In this document: piece after piece, positions 1-7,176 of the stretch | Layout of the letters: the number at the start of each line of letters is the position of its first letter | Position numbering within the stretch: position 1 is the stretch's first letter | Assembly (NCBI GenBank): GCA_903970295.1 | Contig: CAJCHQ010000180.1 | Coordinates: 1-11,774 of the forward strand | Length of the DNA: 11,774 bases | DNA from: Bryobacterales bacterium | GTDB lineage: Bacteria > Cyanobacteriota > Vampirovibrionia > Obscuribacterales > Obscuribacteraceae | Direction of reading: 5' to 3' | Program-made: the position numbers and the translations under genes | The notes under the pieces: model-generated | What the model saw: only the letters and a program-made list of their open reading frames with translations | Database searches by the model: none | Told to the model about the DNA's origin: nothing

Positions 1-15
1 CAGCCCTGAACTCGG

Positions 16-30
16 CAGCAGCGCCTGCTG
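16..30. other. Short hairpin at the window edge
   Basis: CAGCAG (16-21) and CTGCTG (25-30) form a 6-bp stem with a 3-base loop. No T tract follows. The first 60 bases may be the tail of an upstream gene: one plus frame stays open to a stop at about position 60, but the stretch is too short to tell. Confidence 0.2.
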
Positions 31-58
31 ACGGGCTTCGACACTTTACGTTTCAGTC

Positions 59-89
59 TTGACATTTTTAATGCGAAGCGTGGAATAGT
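59..89 (+). promoter_or_regulatory. Possible sigma-70 promoter of the small exported protein gene
   Basis: A perfect TTGACA lies at 59-64, upstream of the gene starting at 206. The -10 is not clear: GAATAG or AATAGT fall 18-19 bases downstream and match TATAAT poorly. The call rests on the -35 alone. The resulting leader would be about 110 bases. Confidence 0.3.
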
Positions 90-205
90 ACAATTACCAA
101 GGTTTCTTATCTAAGATGAGGAACTTTCAGGGCGAGTCTACGACCAGGTTATTTAAATAGTTCGAGGTCTTGGACACCGAACCTCAGAAAGGAGAGGACG
201 ATTAA

Positions 206-469
206 ATGAGACAAGCAATTCTTGTCCTTGCAGCGATGTCGATGGTTTCAACGCCTGCTTTTGCACAGGCATGCGGTGACGAAGGTCGCTATTTCCACTT
301 GAAGCCACCAGGCTGGTCTGTTCCATCCGCGAGAAGACATGCTATCCACAAGATGGCGGAAGCTCTCCGTTGGTACAGAGAGCATCTCGGTAACACACCG
401 ATTTGCCCAACCGCCAACATTCAAGGCATCACCGTTACCACGACAACAACCACGACCACCAGCAAGTAA
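206..469 (+). CDS. Small exported protein with threonine tail, function unknown
   Basis: This 87-residue protein belongs to no family I recognise. Residues 1-20 form a Sec signal peptide (MRQ, then a hydrophobic stretch ending in AFA), with cleavage expected before QACGDEG. The mature part of about 67 residues has only two cysteines, Cys23 and Cys66, which could pair in a disulfide outside the cytoplasm. A central helix-like stretch (about 40-60) is rich in His, Arg, Trp and Tyr. The C-terminus is a run of eight threonines followed by Ser-Lys; the codons are mixed ACN, so this is a protein-level run and not a simple slipped triplet. AAGGAG at 189-194 lies 11 bases before the ATG and supports this start. 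The gene stands alone and its stop lies 25 bp from the end of the convergent lipoprotein gene. The signal peptide and start are firm; the function is open. Confidence 0.75.
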   Translation: MRQAILVLAAMSMVSTPAFAQACGDEGRYFHLKPPGWSVPSARRHAIHKMAEALRWYREHLGNTPICPTANIQGITVTTTTTTTTSK

Positions 470-494
470 GTCGAGCCCGCAAGGGCAGGCTTAT

Positions 495-2150
495 TTACTG
501 TCGGTTTCGACGCTCCCATCTGGGAGCGTTGAAAAGTGGGTTGTCCCAGGGCAGGCCTGTCACTTGTTGACTGGCCTGTTTGATGTTTTCTATGGAAGTT
601 TTGTGGGCTACCAGCAGTTTGGGTTGAACCAGAAACACCCATGGCAGTTGCTCCGCCAAAATTTCCTGTATTTTTCCGTAGATCCTGCGCCTGGCTTGCT
701 TTGCAGTCGCCCGGCGGCCTTGCTCGATCAGATCATCAACTGCTGGATCGCTAAAACTGACGAAGTTCAGCGGACCCTTAGTGCCCCAGATTAGCGAGCA
801 TTCGGGATCGGGGCCAGAAGATCTGCTCCAGAGAAAAACATCAAAGTCTCCGCTTTTGAGATATTTCGATCGTAGCGTCGTATATTCAAGCACCTGCACT
901 TCAGTCGGTATTTTGATCTGATACAAATCGTCGGAAATGACCTGAGCGACATCCTGAAAGTCTTTCACAGTAAGGATTCTGAAAGACAGAGGTTGGCCCT
1001 CTTCGCTGACACCATATTGAGCATGTTCGGATTGATGGCACCACCCGCGGTTTGTCAGAACGTAACCGGCATTAGTCAGCGACTGCCTGGCGAGAGTTGG
1101 ATCGAACGGCCAGCTCTTAACTTTCGCGTTGTAGTACCAGCTTCCCGGAGATATGTCCGCTAGTGGCACCTCTGCATATCCACCAAATAGCACTTTGGCT
1201 ATTTCCGCCCGATCTATCCCCTGGCAAACCGCTTGCCGTACAGCTTTATCGCTGAACGGTTGGCGTTTGGTATTAAAGCCCAGATAGACAGTACGCGTGC
1301 CGTTGAAAGCGTCTACAACTATTTGATTTCGATTATTCGGCACGAGTGTTGCGCTGCTGTTTAGAGGATCGACAGCGGCCACGTCTAACTCACCCCGGTT
1401 CAGCGAAATTCCCAGGAGCGTTTTATCAGGCACCACGCGCCAGACTAATTCACTCATTTTCGGTTTCTCACCCCAATAAAATGGATTCGGTTCGAATACC
1501 AATTCCAAACCAGACTCCCAGCGCACAAGCCGAAACGGTCCACTGGCAACGGGATTTCGACTGAGAGTGGCGATTCCATGATCGGGCAAATTCCAAATTC
1601 GCGCGGGCAGAATTCGCATTTCGACAATGCGAGACAAAAGCGGCGCACTCGCGTAAGCCAGATGCAGAGAGACTTCGCCTTTTGCCTCGTCGTAATCGAT
1701 TTTCTCGATGCACTTATAATCGGTTTTGAATGGCGACGCGTCAGAAGCGGCCGCTTTGAAAGATGCTTGAATATCGGCAATCGTCACACTTTTGCCATCC
1801 GAAAATTTTGCCTCTGGTCGCAGTTTGAAACGATATGTTCTGCCATCGGCGGAGACTTCGTAACTGGCAGCCAGTGCCGGAACTATTTGAAGATTCTTGT
1901 CGTACCTCAGCAGTCCTTCGTACACGAGTGTCTGAGCGTAGTAAGAGGCAGAATCGAGAGCGCGCAGAGGGTTGAAACTAACCGGCTCCCAGGAGATTCC
2001 AAAAACAATTTTGCCGCCATTGCGATCACTCTGATCGTTAAAATCAGTCACCTCAACGTGCCCGTCATCGATGGCAGCCGGAGCACATGAAGTCAAACAG
2101 AAAATCGCCGCAATTTGAATTGCCGCCCTTAATTTGTCGACCTTGACCAT
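495..2150 (-). CDS. ABC transporter solute-binding lipoprotein, peptide family 5
   Basis: This is a 551-residue extracellular solute-binding protein of the SBP_bac_5 (OppA/DppA/NikA) family. Such proteins capture oligopeptides, dipeptides or nickel and deliver them to an ABC permease. A lipoprotein signal ends in the lipobox L19-T-S-C22, so the mature protein should be membrane-anchored through Cys22. Family hallmarks follow in order: an NPLRALD/YEGLLRYD segment, a PALAASYEVSADGRTYRFKLR segment, a KFSDGK segment, the VASGPFRLVRWE segment and a C-terminal PWVFLVQPKLLVAH segment. The length is typical and the frame is intact. GGAG lies about 10 bases upstream of the ATG. No permease or ATPase gene is adjacent, so it is an orphan here or works with subunits encoded elsewhere. 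Ligand specificity cannot be read from the sequence. It diverges from a broken MFS gene across a palindrome (2264-2285). Confidence 0.9.
   Translation of the reverse strand: MVKVDKLRAAIQIAAIFCLTSCAPAAIDDGHVEVTDFNDQSDRNGGKIVFGISWEPVSFNPLRALDSASYYAQTLVYEGLLRYDKNLQIVPALAASYEVSADGRTYRFKLRPEAKFSDGKSVTIADIQASFKAAASDASPFKTDYKCIEKIDYDEAKGEVSLHLAYASAPLLSRIVEMRILPARIWNLPDHGIATLSRNPVASGPFRLVRWESGLELVFEPNPFYWGEKPKMSELVWRVVPDKTLLGISLNRGELDVAAVDPLNSSATLVPNNRNQIVVDAFNGTRTVYLGFNTKRQPFSDKAVRQAVCQGIDRAEIAKVLFGGYAEVPLADISPGSWYYNAKVKSWPFDPTLARQSLTNAGYVLTNRGWCHQSEHAQYGVSEEGQPLSFRILTVKDFQDVAQVISDDLYQIKIPTEVQVLEYTTLRSKYLKSGDFDVFLWSRSSGPDPECSLIWGTKGPLNFVSFSDPAVDDLIEQGRRATAKQARRRIYGKIQEILAEQLPWVFLVQPKLLVAHKTSIENIKQASQQVTGLPWDNPLFNAPRWERRNRQ
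508..531. terminator. Hairpin at the convergent gene ends
   Basis: CGACGCTCCC (508-517) pairs with GGGAGCGTTG (522-531) over ten positions, one of them G-T, around the four-base loop ATCT. It lies 39 bases past the stop of the small exported gene and inside the last codons of the minus-strand lipoprotein gene. Neither side has a proper T tract, so it may act as a weak bidirectional terminator or a 3'-end stabiliser. A smaller GCCC-GCAA-GGGC hairpin sits just before it, at about 475-486. Confidence 0.4.
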
Positions 2151-2263
2151 GTTTCCAAACTCCAGAAAAAAATTTCCGCGCCTGAAAAGCGTAGCCGATC
2201 AGTGGCACCTGCGGGAAGGCCAGCGCTGGCCAACCATTCTGAAGCACGAAACGCTAACTGGAT

Positions 2264-2285
2264 GTGGGAATCGTACGATTCCCAC
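2264..2285. promoter_or_regulatory. Perfect 22-bp palindrome, likely operator
   Basis: The half-site GTGGGAATCGT (2264-2274) is followed immediately by its exact reverse complement (2275-2285), with no mismatch and no spacer. It lies 114 bp upstream of the lipoprotein start and 46 bp upstream of the best MFS start, and it covers the -35 of a plausible MFS promoter. A perfect 22-bp palindrome is expected by chance about 0.003 times in a window this size. A homodimeric regulator is the natural reader, but no regulator gene lies in the window. An RNA hairpin role is less likely because there is no loop. Confidence 0.65.
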
Positions 2286-2307
2286 GCCTGGTTGCCGTTA
2301 ATACAAT
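2279..2307 (+). promoter_or_regulatory. Putative sigma-70 promoter facing the MFS pseudogene
   Basis: TTCCCA (2279-2284, 4 of 6 to TTGACA) and TACAAT (2302-2307, 5 of 6 to TATAAT) are separated by exactly 17 bases. Transcription would start near 2314, about 18 bases before the ATG at 2332. The -35 lies inside the right half of the palindrome, an arrangement that fits repression by steric block. Confidence 0.4.
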
Positions 2308-2331
2308 GTTGGCATCTTCCAAGAGTTATCG

Positions 2332-3333
2332 ATGATGAACGAAAGAGCGAATCGAGCCGTCTTATCTCGGCTGCCATGGGTGCACTGTTTGACGGTTTCG
2401 ATGCCTCGATATTCGGCATTGTTCTATTTCCCGCCGTGTCGGATTGATTGGGTCTAACTCACATGCCGCAGTCGGCCCGATAGCGCGATTTTGCTTGCAG
2501 AGTGGTTCAGCGGTAAACGTCGGCGCAACAGCGTCGGTCTGATGACTGCGGCACTTGGCGCCGGTTATCTGCTTACATCTGTCGTCAATTTCTGGCTTGG
2601 GCTTTTGGGCTGGCGCGTCGTTTTGCTCACTGGAATCGTGCCGGCATTGATTGCCTTCTACGTGCGCACGAAATTATCTGAACCTGAAGCGAGCGTGGCC
2701 GGCCTCAATCGCAACCCTCGCAATTGGCATCCCTGAAACGGATTCGGACCACGGATCGGCGAAAGACATTGATCATTTGTGCCTGGCTACCCCGCAATCG
2801 TCAATTGGTGGGCTGTGCTTTCCTGGGTGCCGGCATGGATCAACCAGCTCACAGGCGGCTTGGCGGTAGTTGAAAGATCTACTGTAATGTTCGCCATGTA
2901 CTCTGGCGCCACGATGTCTTCTTTTATCGGCGTGGCGATCTTGCTGAACTGGCGACGACGCAAATCATTTGCCTTCGCCTTTGTCTGCAGCCTTTTAATC
3001 GACATCGCCATATTCACTTGCACACAACATTACGGACCTGGGCTGATTGCATTTGCATTTCTAGCCGGGGCATTTTCCTCTCTGCCGTTTCTCTGGCTAT
3101 TCATCTCAGTGCCGGAGATGTATCCCCTCAGTGTGAGAGGCACCGCATTCGGTATCAGCATTCAGACAGGTAGAATTCTGGCAGCGGCTGCAGCAATTCT
3201 CGGCGGACGAATAATTTCAGCCTGTCACGGCTCCTATGCAGTAGCCGGCAGCTGCGTCGCGCTAATCAATTGTTTCGGATTCGCTGCTTCATTCTTTGTT
3301 CCGGAAGAAGAGAAATATCTATTGGTAGTGTAA
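2332..3333 (+). pseudogene. MFS transporter pseudogene (SHS/NanT-like)
   Basis: The pieces of a major facilitator transporter follow one another in different frames. ATG 2332 opens MMNERANR in frame 1. The TM1 motif GALFDGFDASIFGIVLFPA is in frame 3 (about 2370-2440). It shifts to a segment reading IGSNSHAAVGPI (about 2447-2480). A deletion then removes TM2-TM4, including the usual GxLxDRxGR loop. Frame 1 resumes at AEWFSGKRRR (about 2491-2695), carrying GWRVVLLTGIVPALIAFYVR. It moves to frame 3 (about 2700-2787, RRKTLIICAW) and back to frame 1 from 2779 to the stop, with WWAVLSWVPAW, VPEMYPLSVRGTAFG and a C-terminal FFVPEEEK. The PExYP-RGT-G pattern and the FDGFD start recall the sialate/carboxylate (SHS) branch. 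The 3' part (2779-3333) is long and clean. At least three frameshifts plus a deletion make an active product very unlikely. The substrate is unknown. Confidence 0.85.
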
Positions 3334-3362
3334 AGTTACATTAGCAATGACCGTGAGCTGAG

Positions 3363-4331
3363 ATGCATACAAAAAAGCTTAAAGTGCTGGTCCCAAGCCG
3401 TTCGAATCTAATTTTTCTTATTTTGATTCAGATGTTTTCTCAAATGCCATGCGCGCGCGCAGATGAGCCTATGAAGAGAATTGGTAGTTTCTCCGACTAC
3501 AAAGATTTGCCAAATGTCCATCACATTTGGGTTGTCGCGGAAGATGGAAGAGTCAATGTACGGGTGGAAGGCTCGGAATCATACGCTATGAGCGATTGTC
3601 CAGAGATCTGGTTGTTACAAGAGAGTAGAATCTTGCCAGCTTATGTTTTCAAAGAGCGACATGGAATCAAGATTCGATATACAAGTTACAATCTTCGACC
3701 TTGTCCAGAGCCGGATATTCATATTTTTTATGATGAACAATTTTGGAAGGTTGGTCGCGACGTAATGCAATCGATAATGCTCTCGCAAGATGAGAACAAG
3801 TTAGCTGAGATTAGGGATCATGAACTTTGGTTCGACGGTCAAAAGCTTGGTAAATTGTCCGAGCACAGTACTCCAGGCAAATGGTACTCGTCTCCGCCTG
3901 ATTTAGAAATTGTTTTGGCAGACACCTTCCATGATGAGCTGATATTGAGTCTTCATGATCATTGCCGAGCCACGCTGTCGGATTGGCACGGAAAAACACT
4001 GCAGCTGCGCCTCAATGGTCATGCTAACGTAACAACCGGGGCACTATCGTTGAACTCGTTTCGAATAGATGCCAACGCAACCTCTGAAGTAATTGTTAAA
4101 TCTGTAAATTGCGACAAGCTCGAGGCCAATGCGCAGAAAGATAGTCTGGTATCCCTCGGAGGGGGACACATAGTTGAAGCATCGATTAATGCAATTTTTG
4201 GTGGCAAAGTATTGAACACGGCGAGAGTTGATAAAGTGGGACAGACTGATAGCCGAAAAATCATCAAGAAACAGACTTCGCGAGGAACAATTCTGCAATT
4301 TCCTGATGGTGGAACTTTTGACCTAAAGTAG
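3363..4331 (+). CDS. Exported protein of unknown function, GIN-like C-terminal half
   Basis: This 322-residue protein has a Sec signal: basic residues (KKLK), a hydrophobic stretch at about 14-28, then ARA at 31-33 with cleavage before DEP. Residues about 45-130 resemble the opening of a head-domain protein (a HIWVVAEDGRVNVRVEG strand pair). Residues about 180-290 show short beta strands alternating with Gly/Asn/Ala turns, such as LQLRLNGHANVTTG, FRIDANATSEVIVKSV and SLVSLGGGHIVEASI. This is the rhythm of DUF2807/GIN-type beta-helical domains found in periplasmic or surface proteins, but I recognise only the pattern, not a diagnostic motif. Mature-part cysteines include Cys79, Cys114, Cys201 and Cys250. 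The start is the first ATG of the frame; only a weak GAG precedes it. Base composition looks more AT-rich than the flanks, hinting at an accessory origin. It begins 29 bp after the MFS pseudogene. Confidence 0.7.
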   Translation: MHTKKLKVLVPSRSNLIFLILIQMFSQMPCARADEPMKRIGSFSDYKDLPNVHHIWVVAEDGRVNVRVEGSESYAMSDCPEIWLLQESRILPAYVFKERHGIKIRYTSYNLRPCPEPDIHIFYDEQFWKVGRDVMQSIMLSQDENKLAEIRDHELWFDGQKLGKLSEHSTPGKWYSSPPDLEIVLADTFHDELILSLHDHCRATLSDWHGKTLQLRLNGHANVTTGALSLNSFRIDANATSEVIVKSVNCDKLEANAQKDSLVSLGGGHIVEASINAIFGGKVLNTARVDKVGQTDSRKIIKKQTSRGTILQFPDGGTFDLK

Positions 4332-4755
4332 TCAGCTTTGCTCATGCACCCCGTTGGGTATGCGCAGACCCAAAGCAAACAACATTCATGGCGCCATAAT
4401 ATACGGTGACAACACAAACAAACCAGGTTAGTCCGCAGCAAAATGAGAATATTGCTGCTTCAGGGAAGTGCGCCATCAGATCTTGAGAGTAGAAGATTGC
4501 CTCGCTCTATCGCCCGTTTCAGATGCACAGTTCGTCGACTCGATTTTCCTAGAATAAGAGTTTCTATTTCAACATTAAGTATGTTCTTTGCGGGCACTCG
4601 TACGTGGAAATCATTGAATAGTTCCCGTGTGGATCCTTGAAGAAAATTTTGCCCTTAGAACTTGTATCCTCAGTAGTCCATCTGCCGAAAATCCTTCAGC
4701 CGGTCCCTGGTCCGTTGTACGAAGTGACATTCGCCGCATCCAAACAACTGCGACG
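4332..4755. other. Gene-poor stretch
   Basis: I see no credible gene here. TTGGGT (4354-4359) and ACCCAA (4368-4373) form a 6-bp stem with an 8-base loop shortly after the stop of the exported protein gene; lacking a T tract, it is at best a weak terminator. A 65-codon plus-strand frame (4443-4640) has no Shine-Dalgarno site and resembles no family. The right end leads into a transposase remnant without a recognisable terminal inverted repeat. Confidence 0.4.
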
Positions 4756-5290
4756 AACAACGGTGTCAAGGTCAACGCGAAGCAACGAGAGCAACTACTC
4801 GACGTTTTGAAGCCGAACATCAAGGCGATCGTCAAAGAAGGCGTGGAGCACTACATCGGCAACGGAACGAGATTCATGCTCGAGCTACTGATGCATGCCG
4901 AAACACAAGAGCGGTGCGGCAAATGGCACAGTCGCTCTGAGAAACGTGAAACAGTTCGCTGGGGTAAGGAAAAGGGGACAGCCATCATTGATGGCGTCGA
5001 CAAAAGCGAGCGATAGAGTGTCCGCGTGAGACGGAATCTCGAAGACTGCGGAAGGGAGATTCAGTTAGAAACATACAAGGCTATGAACCGCACCGAGCTG
5101 TTAGATGGACCACTGATGGCAGCCATTCTAGCCGGCGTATCAGCACGACGATATGCCTCAATTGTGGTCCGAGGATTGCAGGCTAAAGGAGTAAAAAGAA
5201 GCTCGATTAGCCGCAAATCTATTGCTGCCACTAAGCAAGCCTTCTGGACGATCTGCGTAGTAACACGAGGCAGCACGTCTCTCGGTGGAT
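4756..5290 (+). pseudogene. IS256/mutator-type transposase, N-terminal remnant
   Basis: The remnant covers the N-terminal third of a mutator-family (IS256) transposase. It begins at about NNGVKVNAKQ and continues through EGVEHYIGNGTRFMLELLMHAETQERCGKWH, which matches the ML-LL-AE-E-G region before the basic RNGY-like loop. A TAG stop at 5014-5016 interrupts it; the same frame resumes at VRVRRNLED. It then carries GREIQLETYKAMNRTELLDGPLMAAILAGVSARRY and SSISRKSIAATK, corresponding to the L-x-Y, GVS-R and S-x-SR motifs of the family. After about 5238 the frame is lost: an alternative frame reads LLDDLRS, suggesting a frameshift, and stops near 5300. The catalytic DDE domain is missing and I found no terminal inverted repeats or target duplication. 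It cannot encode an active transposase. Confidence 0.75.
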
Positions 5291-5576
5291 TTCAACCTAG
5301 CTTTATTGCTAAACCTATCAAGCGAAACCGAATAGGAAACGCTAGTTTGATTATCGAAAGTCGCTTTTTCTTGCTGACACGCATTCAAAATACGACGTTC
5401 ACATTTATCAAGCAAGCAATATACAAGCAAAACGACTCGACGTACACGGGTATGCTACGTAGCTCAGCAAGTGACATCTGTTCCATTTTTAATGCGATGA
5501 CCTGATTTCGCCCGATTTGCGAGCGAATATAACGAAGTAGATTGGCGATGGCGTCGTCCATTTCGGTAGATTCGGC
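5291..5576. other. Gene-poor stretch beyond the transposase remnant
   Basis: No gene is supported. The plus frame that carried the transposase stays open to 5505 but no longer resembles it. On the minus strand, about 5445-5590, a frame reads MDDAIANLLRYIRSQIGRNQVIA and continues plausibly to SLAELRS before turning nondescript. It could be the broken end of a displaced gene, or chance. Confidence 0.35.
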
Positions 5577-6839
5577 ATGAGCTTCGAGCAAACACACCTT
5601 TCAACAATCCTGGCAACGAAATCGACTGAGTCGATTTATCCTGCTGCAGTCCCACAATCACCGAGATTAACTCCGGCAAAACTGCCCATGCCTGAAAGCA
5701 ACACATCAGCGAGCAAGCACCTGCCGACATTTGACGTGGTCATTCACGGAAACAGCGGTCGCGAGTCGATTGTCTCAGGCACAAGGCCTGAGCCCGGCGA
5801 AAATCTGGCCCAGATGCTCAAGCGCCTGCACCCGCGTTTATCGAGCAGCGAAATTGCCTACGAGGTGCGTCAGACCCTTAAATACAACAAAGATTACGGC
5901 AACGATCTGGGCGACGGCTCGCACCTTGATTCGCATCAAACCGTCTATCTCACCAGCGTCGAATCGAAAGATGCCGATGGGCGGGTGACCGAGATCGACA
6001 GCCCAAATGGGCGAACCATCGAGATATCTTACGACGTCTCTGGTGTTGCCGCTTACACAATTCATGAGGCAAGCGACCGCCCCGGCACAGTTTCTCAGAC
6101 AGTCAGCAAAAACCACAATGGGCAGTGGCTTCAGACAAATGCCGACGGCAGCCAGTCGGTACTTGCCGATGTGGTTGTCGACAGCGCAGGCGATTTGATT
6201 GTCACCACTACCGGCGATGAAAGAGTGGCGCACCTCACTTGCGGCGATGACGTCTACACCGAGATGCAAGATAAAAAGCCGGTTTCTGGTCACGCAACAC
6301 GCGATGGGCAGCAAATCAGCACCTATAACTACGACTACAGTCGTAATGAAACTACGGTCACTTATACAGACAGCCATAAAACAGTTGCTGTCGGTGAGGA
6401 TTTATCCAGTCCTGAATCTATTGGCGAGCCGACCACCACAGATATTTCTCCCGATTCTTATGCAAGCAAAGTCATCGACGCGGCCCGCAGTTTGCTCGGG
6501 CAAAATGGCACCGCATACGGTGTCGATCCCAGGCATGCGTGTGCTTTGTTCGTGAGGACAGTCTTGCATGCAGTGGGTTTCCACTCGACCGTATTGGATG
6601 ACAATTGCGACAATCTGGTAGACGATCTGCGCTCGCAAGGATACGTCGAAGTGCCCGTGTCCCAGAAGCAGCCGGGAGACATAATCATGGGCACCAACAA
6701 CGAGCACACAGCGATCTACGAGGGCAATGGCAAAATCCTGGCAAATTCAACCAACCAGCAAGAATTTGTCGAGCAGAACTATGCCGACGTCTTTTGCGGC
6801 TATCTCGGCGAGAGCGTGACAATCTGGCATAAGCCCTAA
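5577..6839 (+). CDS. LysM-like, YD-rich protein with NlpC/P60 peptidase domain
   Basis: This 420-residue protein probably cuts peptidoglycan peptides or a related amide bond. Residues 1-50 are low in complexity, rich in Ser/Thr/Pro/Ala. Residues about 53-127 look like a LysM domain (GENLAQML, then KYNKDYGNDLGDGSHLDSHQTVYLTS). Residues about 130-270 hold YD/RHS-like beta-strand units (DGRVTEIDSPNGRTIEISYD, NADGSQSVLADVVVDSAGD, YNYDYSRNETTVTY). Residues about 294-418 match the NlpC/P60 fold, with nucleophile Cys322 in RHACALFV, His377 in NEHTAIYEG and Asn390 in ILANST as the third polar residue; the PGDII strand (366-370) sits before the His as expected. The usual DCSG is replaced by HACA. There is no signal peptide, transmembrane segment or clear Shine-Dalgarno site; an in-frame TAG 36 bases upstream limits the start. 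Export must be non-Sec, or the native 5' end was lost next to the IS remnant. Confidence 0.75.
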   Translation: MSFEQTHLSTILATKSTESIYPAAVPQSPRLTPAKLPMPESNTSASKHLPTFDVVIHGNSGRESIVSGTRPEPGENLAQMLKRLHPRLSSSEIAYEVRQTLKYNKDYGNDLGDGSHLDSHQTVYLTSVESKDADGRVTEIDSPNGRTIEISYDVSGVAAYTIHEASDRPGTVSQTVSKNHNGQWLQTNADGSQSVLADVVVDSAGDLIVTTTGDERVAHLTCGDDVYTEMQDKKPVSGHATRDGQQISTYNYDYSRNETTVTYTDSHKTVAVGEDLSSPESIGEPTTTDISPDSYASKVIDAARSLLGQNGTAYGVDPRHACALFVRTVLHAVGFHSTVLDDNCDNLVDDLRSQGYVEVPVSQKQPGDIIMGTNNEHTAIYEGNGKILANSTNQQEFVEQNYADVFCGYLGESVTIWHKP

Positions 6840-6863
6840 TCTAAGCGCGGTTTCAGCTTAGAT
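6839..6863 (+). terminator. Hairpin directly after the NlpC/P60 gene
   Basis: ATCTAAGC (6839-6846) and GCTTAGAT (6856-6863) form a perfect 8-bp stem with a 9-base loop, starting at the last base of the stop codon. No T run follows, so this is a weak or factor-assisted terminator, or a 3'-end protector. Confidence 0.4.
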
Positions 6864-7176
6864 GGTGTATATAGAGCCACTATTAGCTTTCTCGACCGGT
6901 CCGCCGGCAACCGCGATCATCTGTTTTACAGTTGATGACGTTATATGTGAATAAACTGTCCGAGAACCGGATAGTAATGCCCGTTGCTAAGTCTTAGGTT
7001 AGAGATCGTATCTCAATCTCAAAGTTCTAAAGGCTCTGCCAAAACAGAAAATTTCATCCATCGAATTAGCGTTCTATTCAGCAGTGGGCAACCGACTGTT
7101 TCAGTGCGCTTAGAGATGTTTGACGTTCACTGCTGACCGAGCAGTACGAGCTAGCAGCGAGAATAAGGAGAACATC
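6864..7176. other. Intergenic region upstream of the 280-residue exported protein
   Basis: No gene is supported. TTTACA at 6925-6930 could be a -35, but no good -10 lies at the right distance. A small inverted repeat, GAGAT-CGT-ATCTC, is at 7002-7014; arms of this length arise easily by chance. The Shine-Dalgarno AAGGAG for the next gene is at 7165-7170. Confidence 0.35.

Noticed and set aside
63..76. Shared 14-mer CATTTTTAATGCGA near 63 and near 5486 as a direct repeat or attachment site
   Set aside because: One 14-base match in a window of this length is not unusual, and nothing between the two copies suggests an integrated element.
421..642. Minus-strand frame ending in a valine run
   Set aside because: It is the antisense image of the threonine codons of the small exported protein and of the lipoprotein gene end.
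4443..4640. Plus-strand frame of 65 codons before the transposase remnant
   Set aside because: No Shine-Dalgarno site, Arg/Ser-rich translation and no family resemblance.
5838..6377. Minus-strand frame of 179 codons within the NlpC/P60 gene
   Set aside because: Fully antisense to a gene with clear domain content; no ribosome site or family match.
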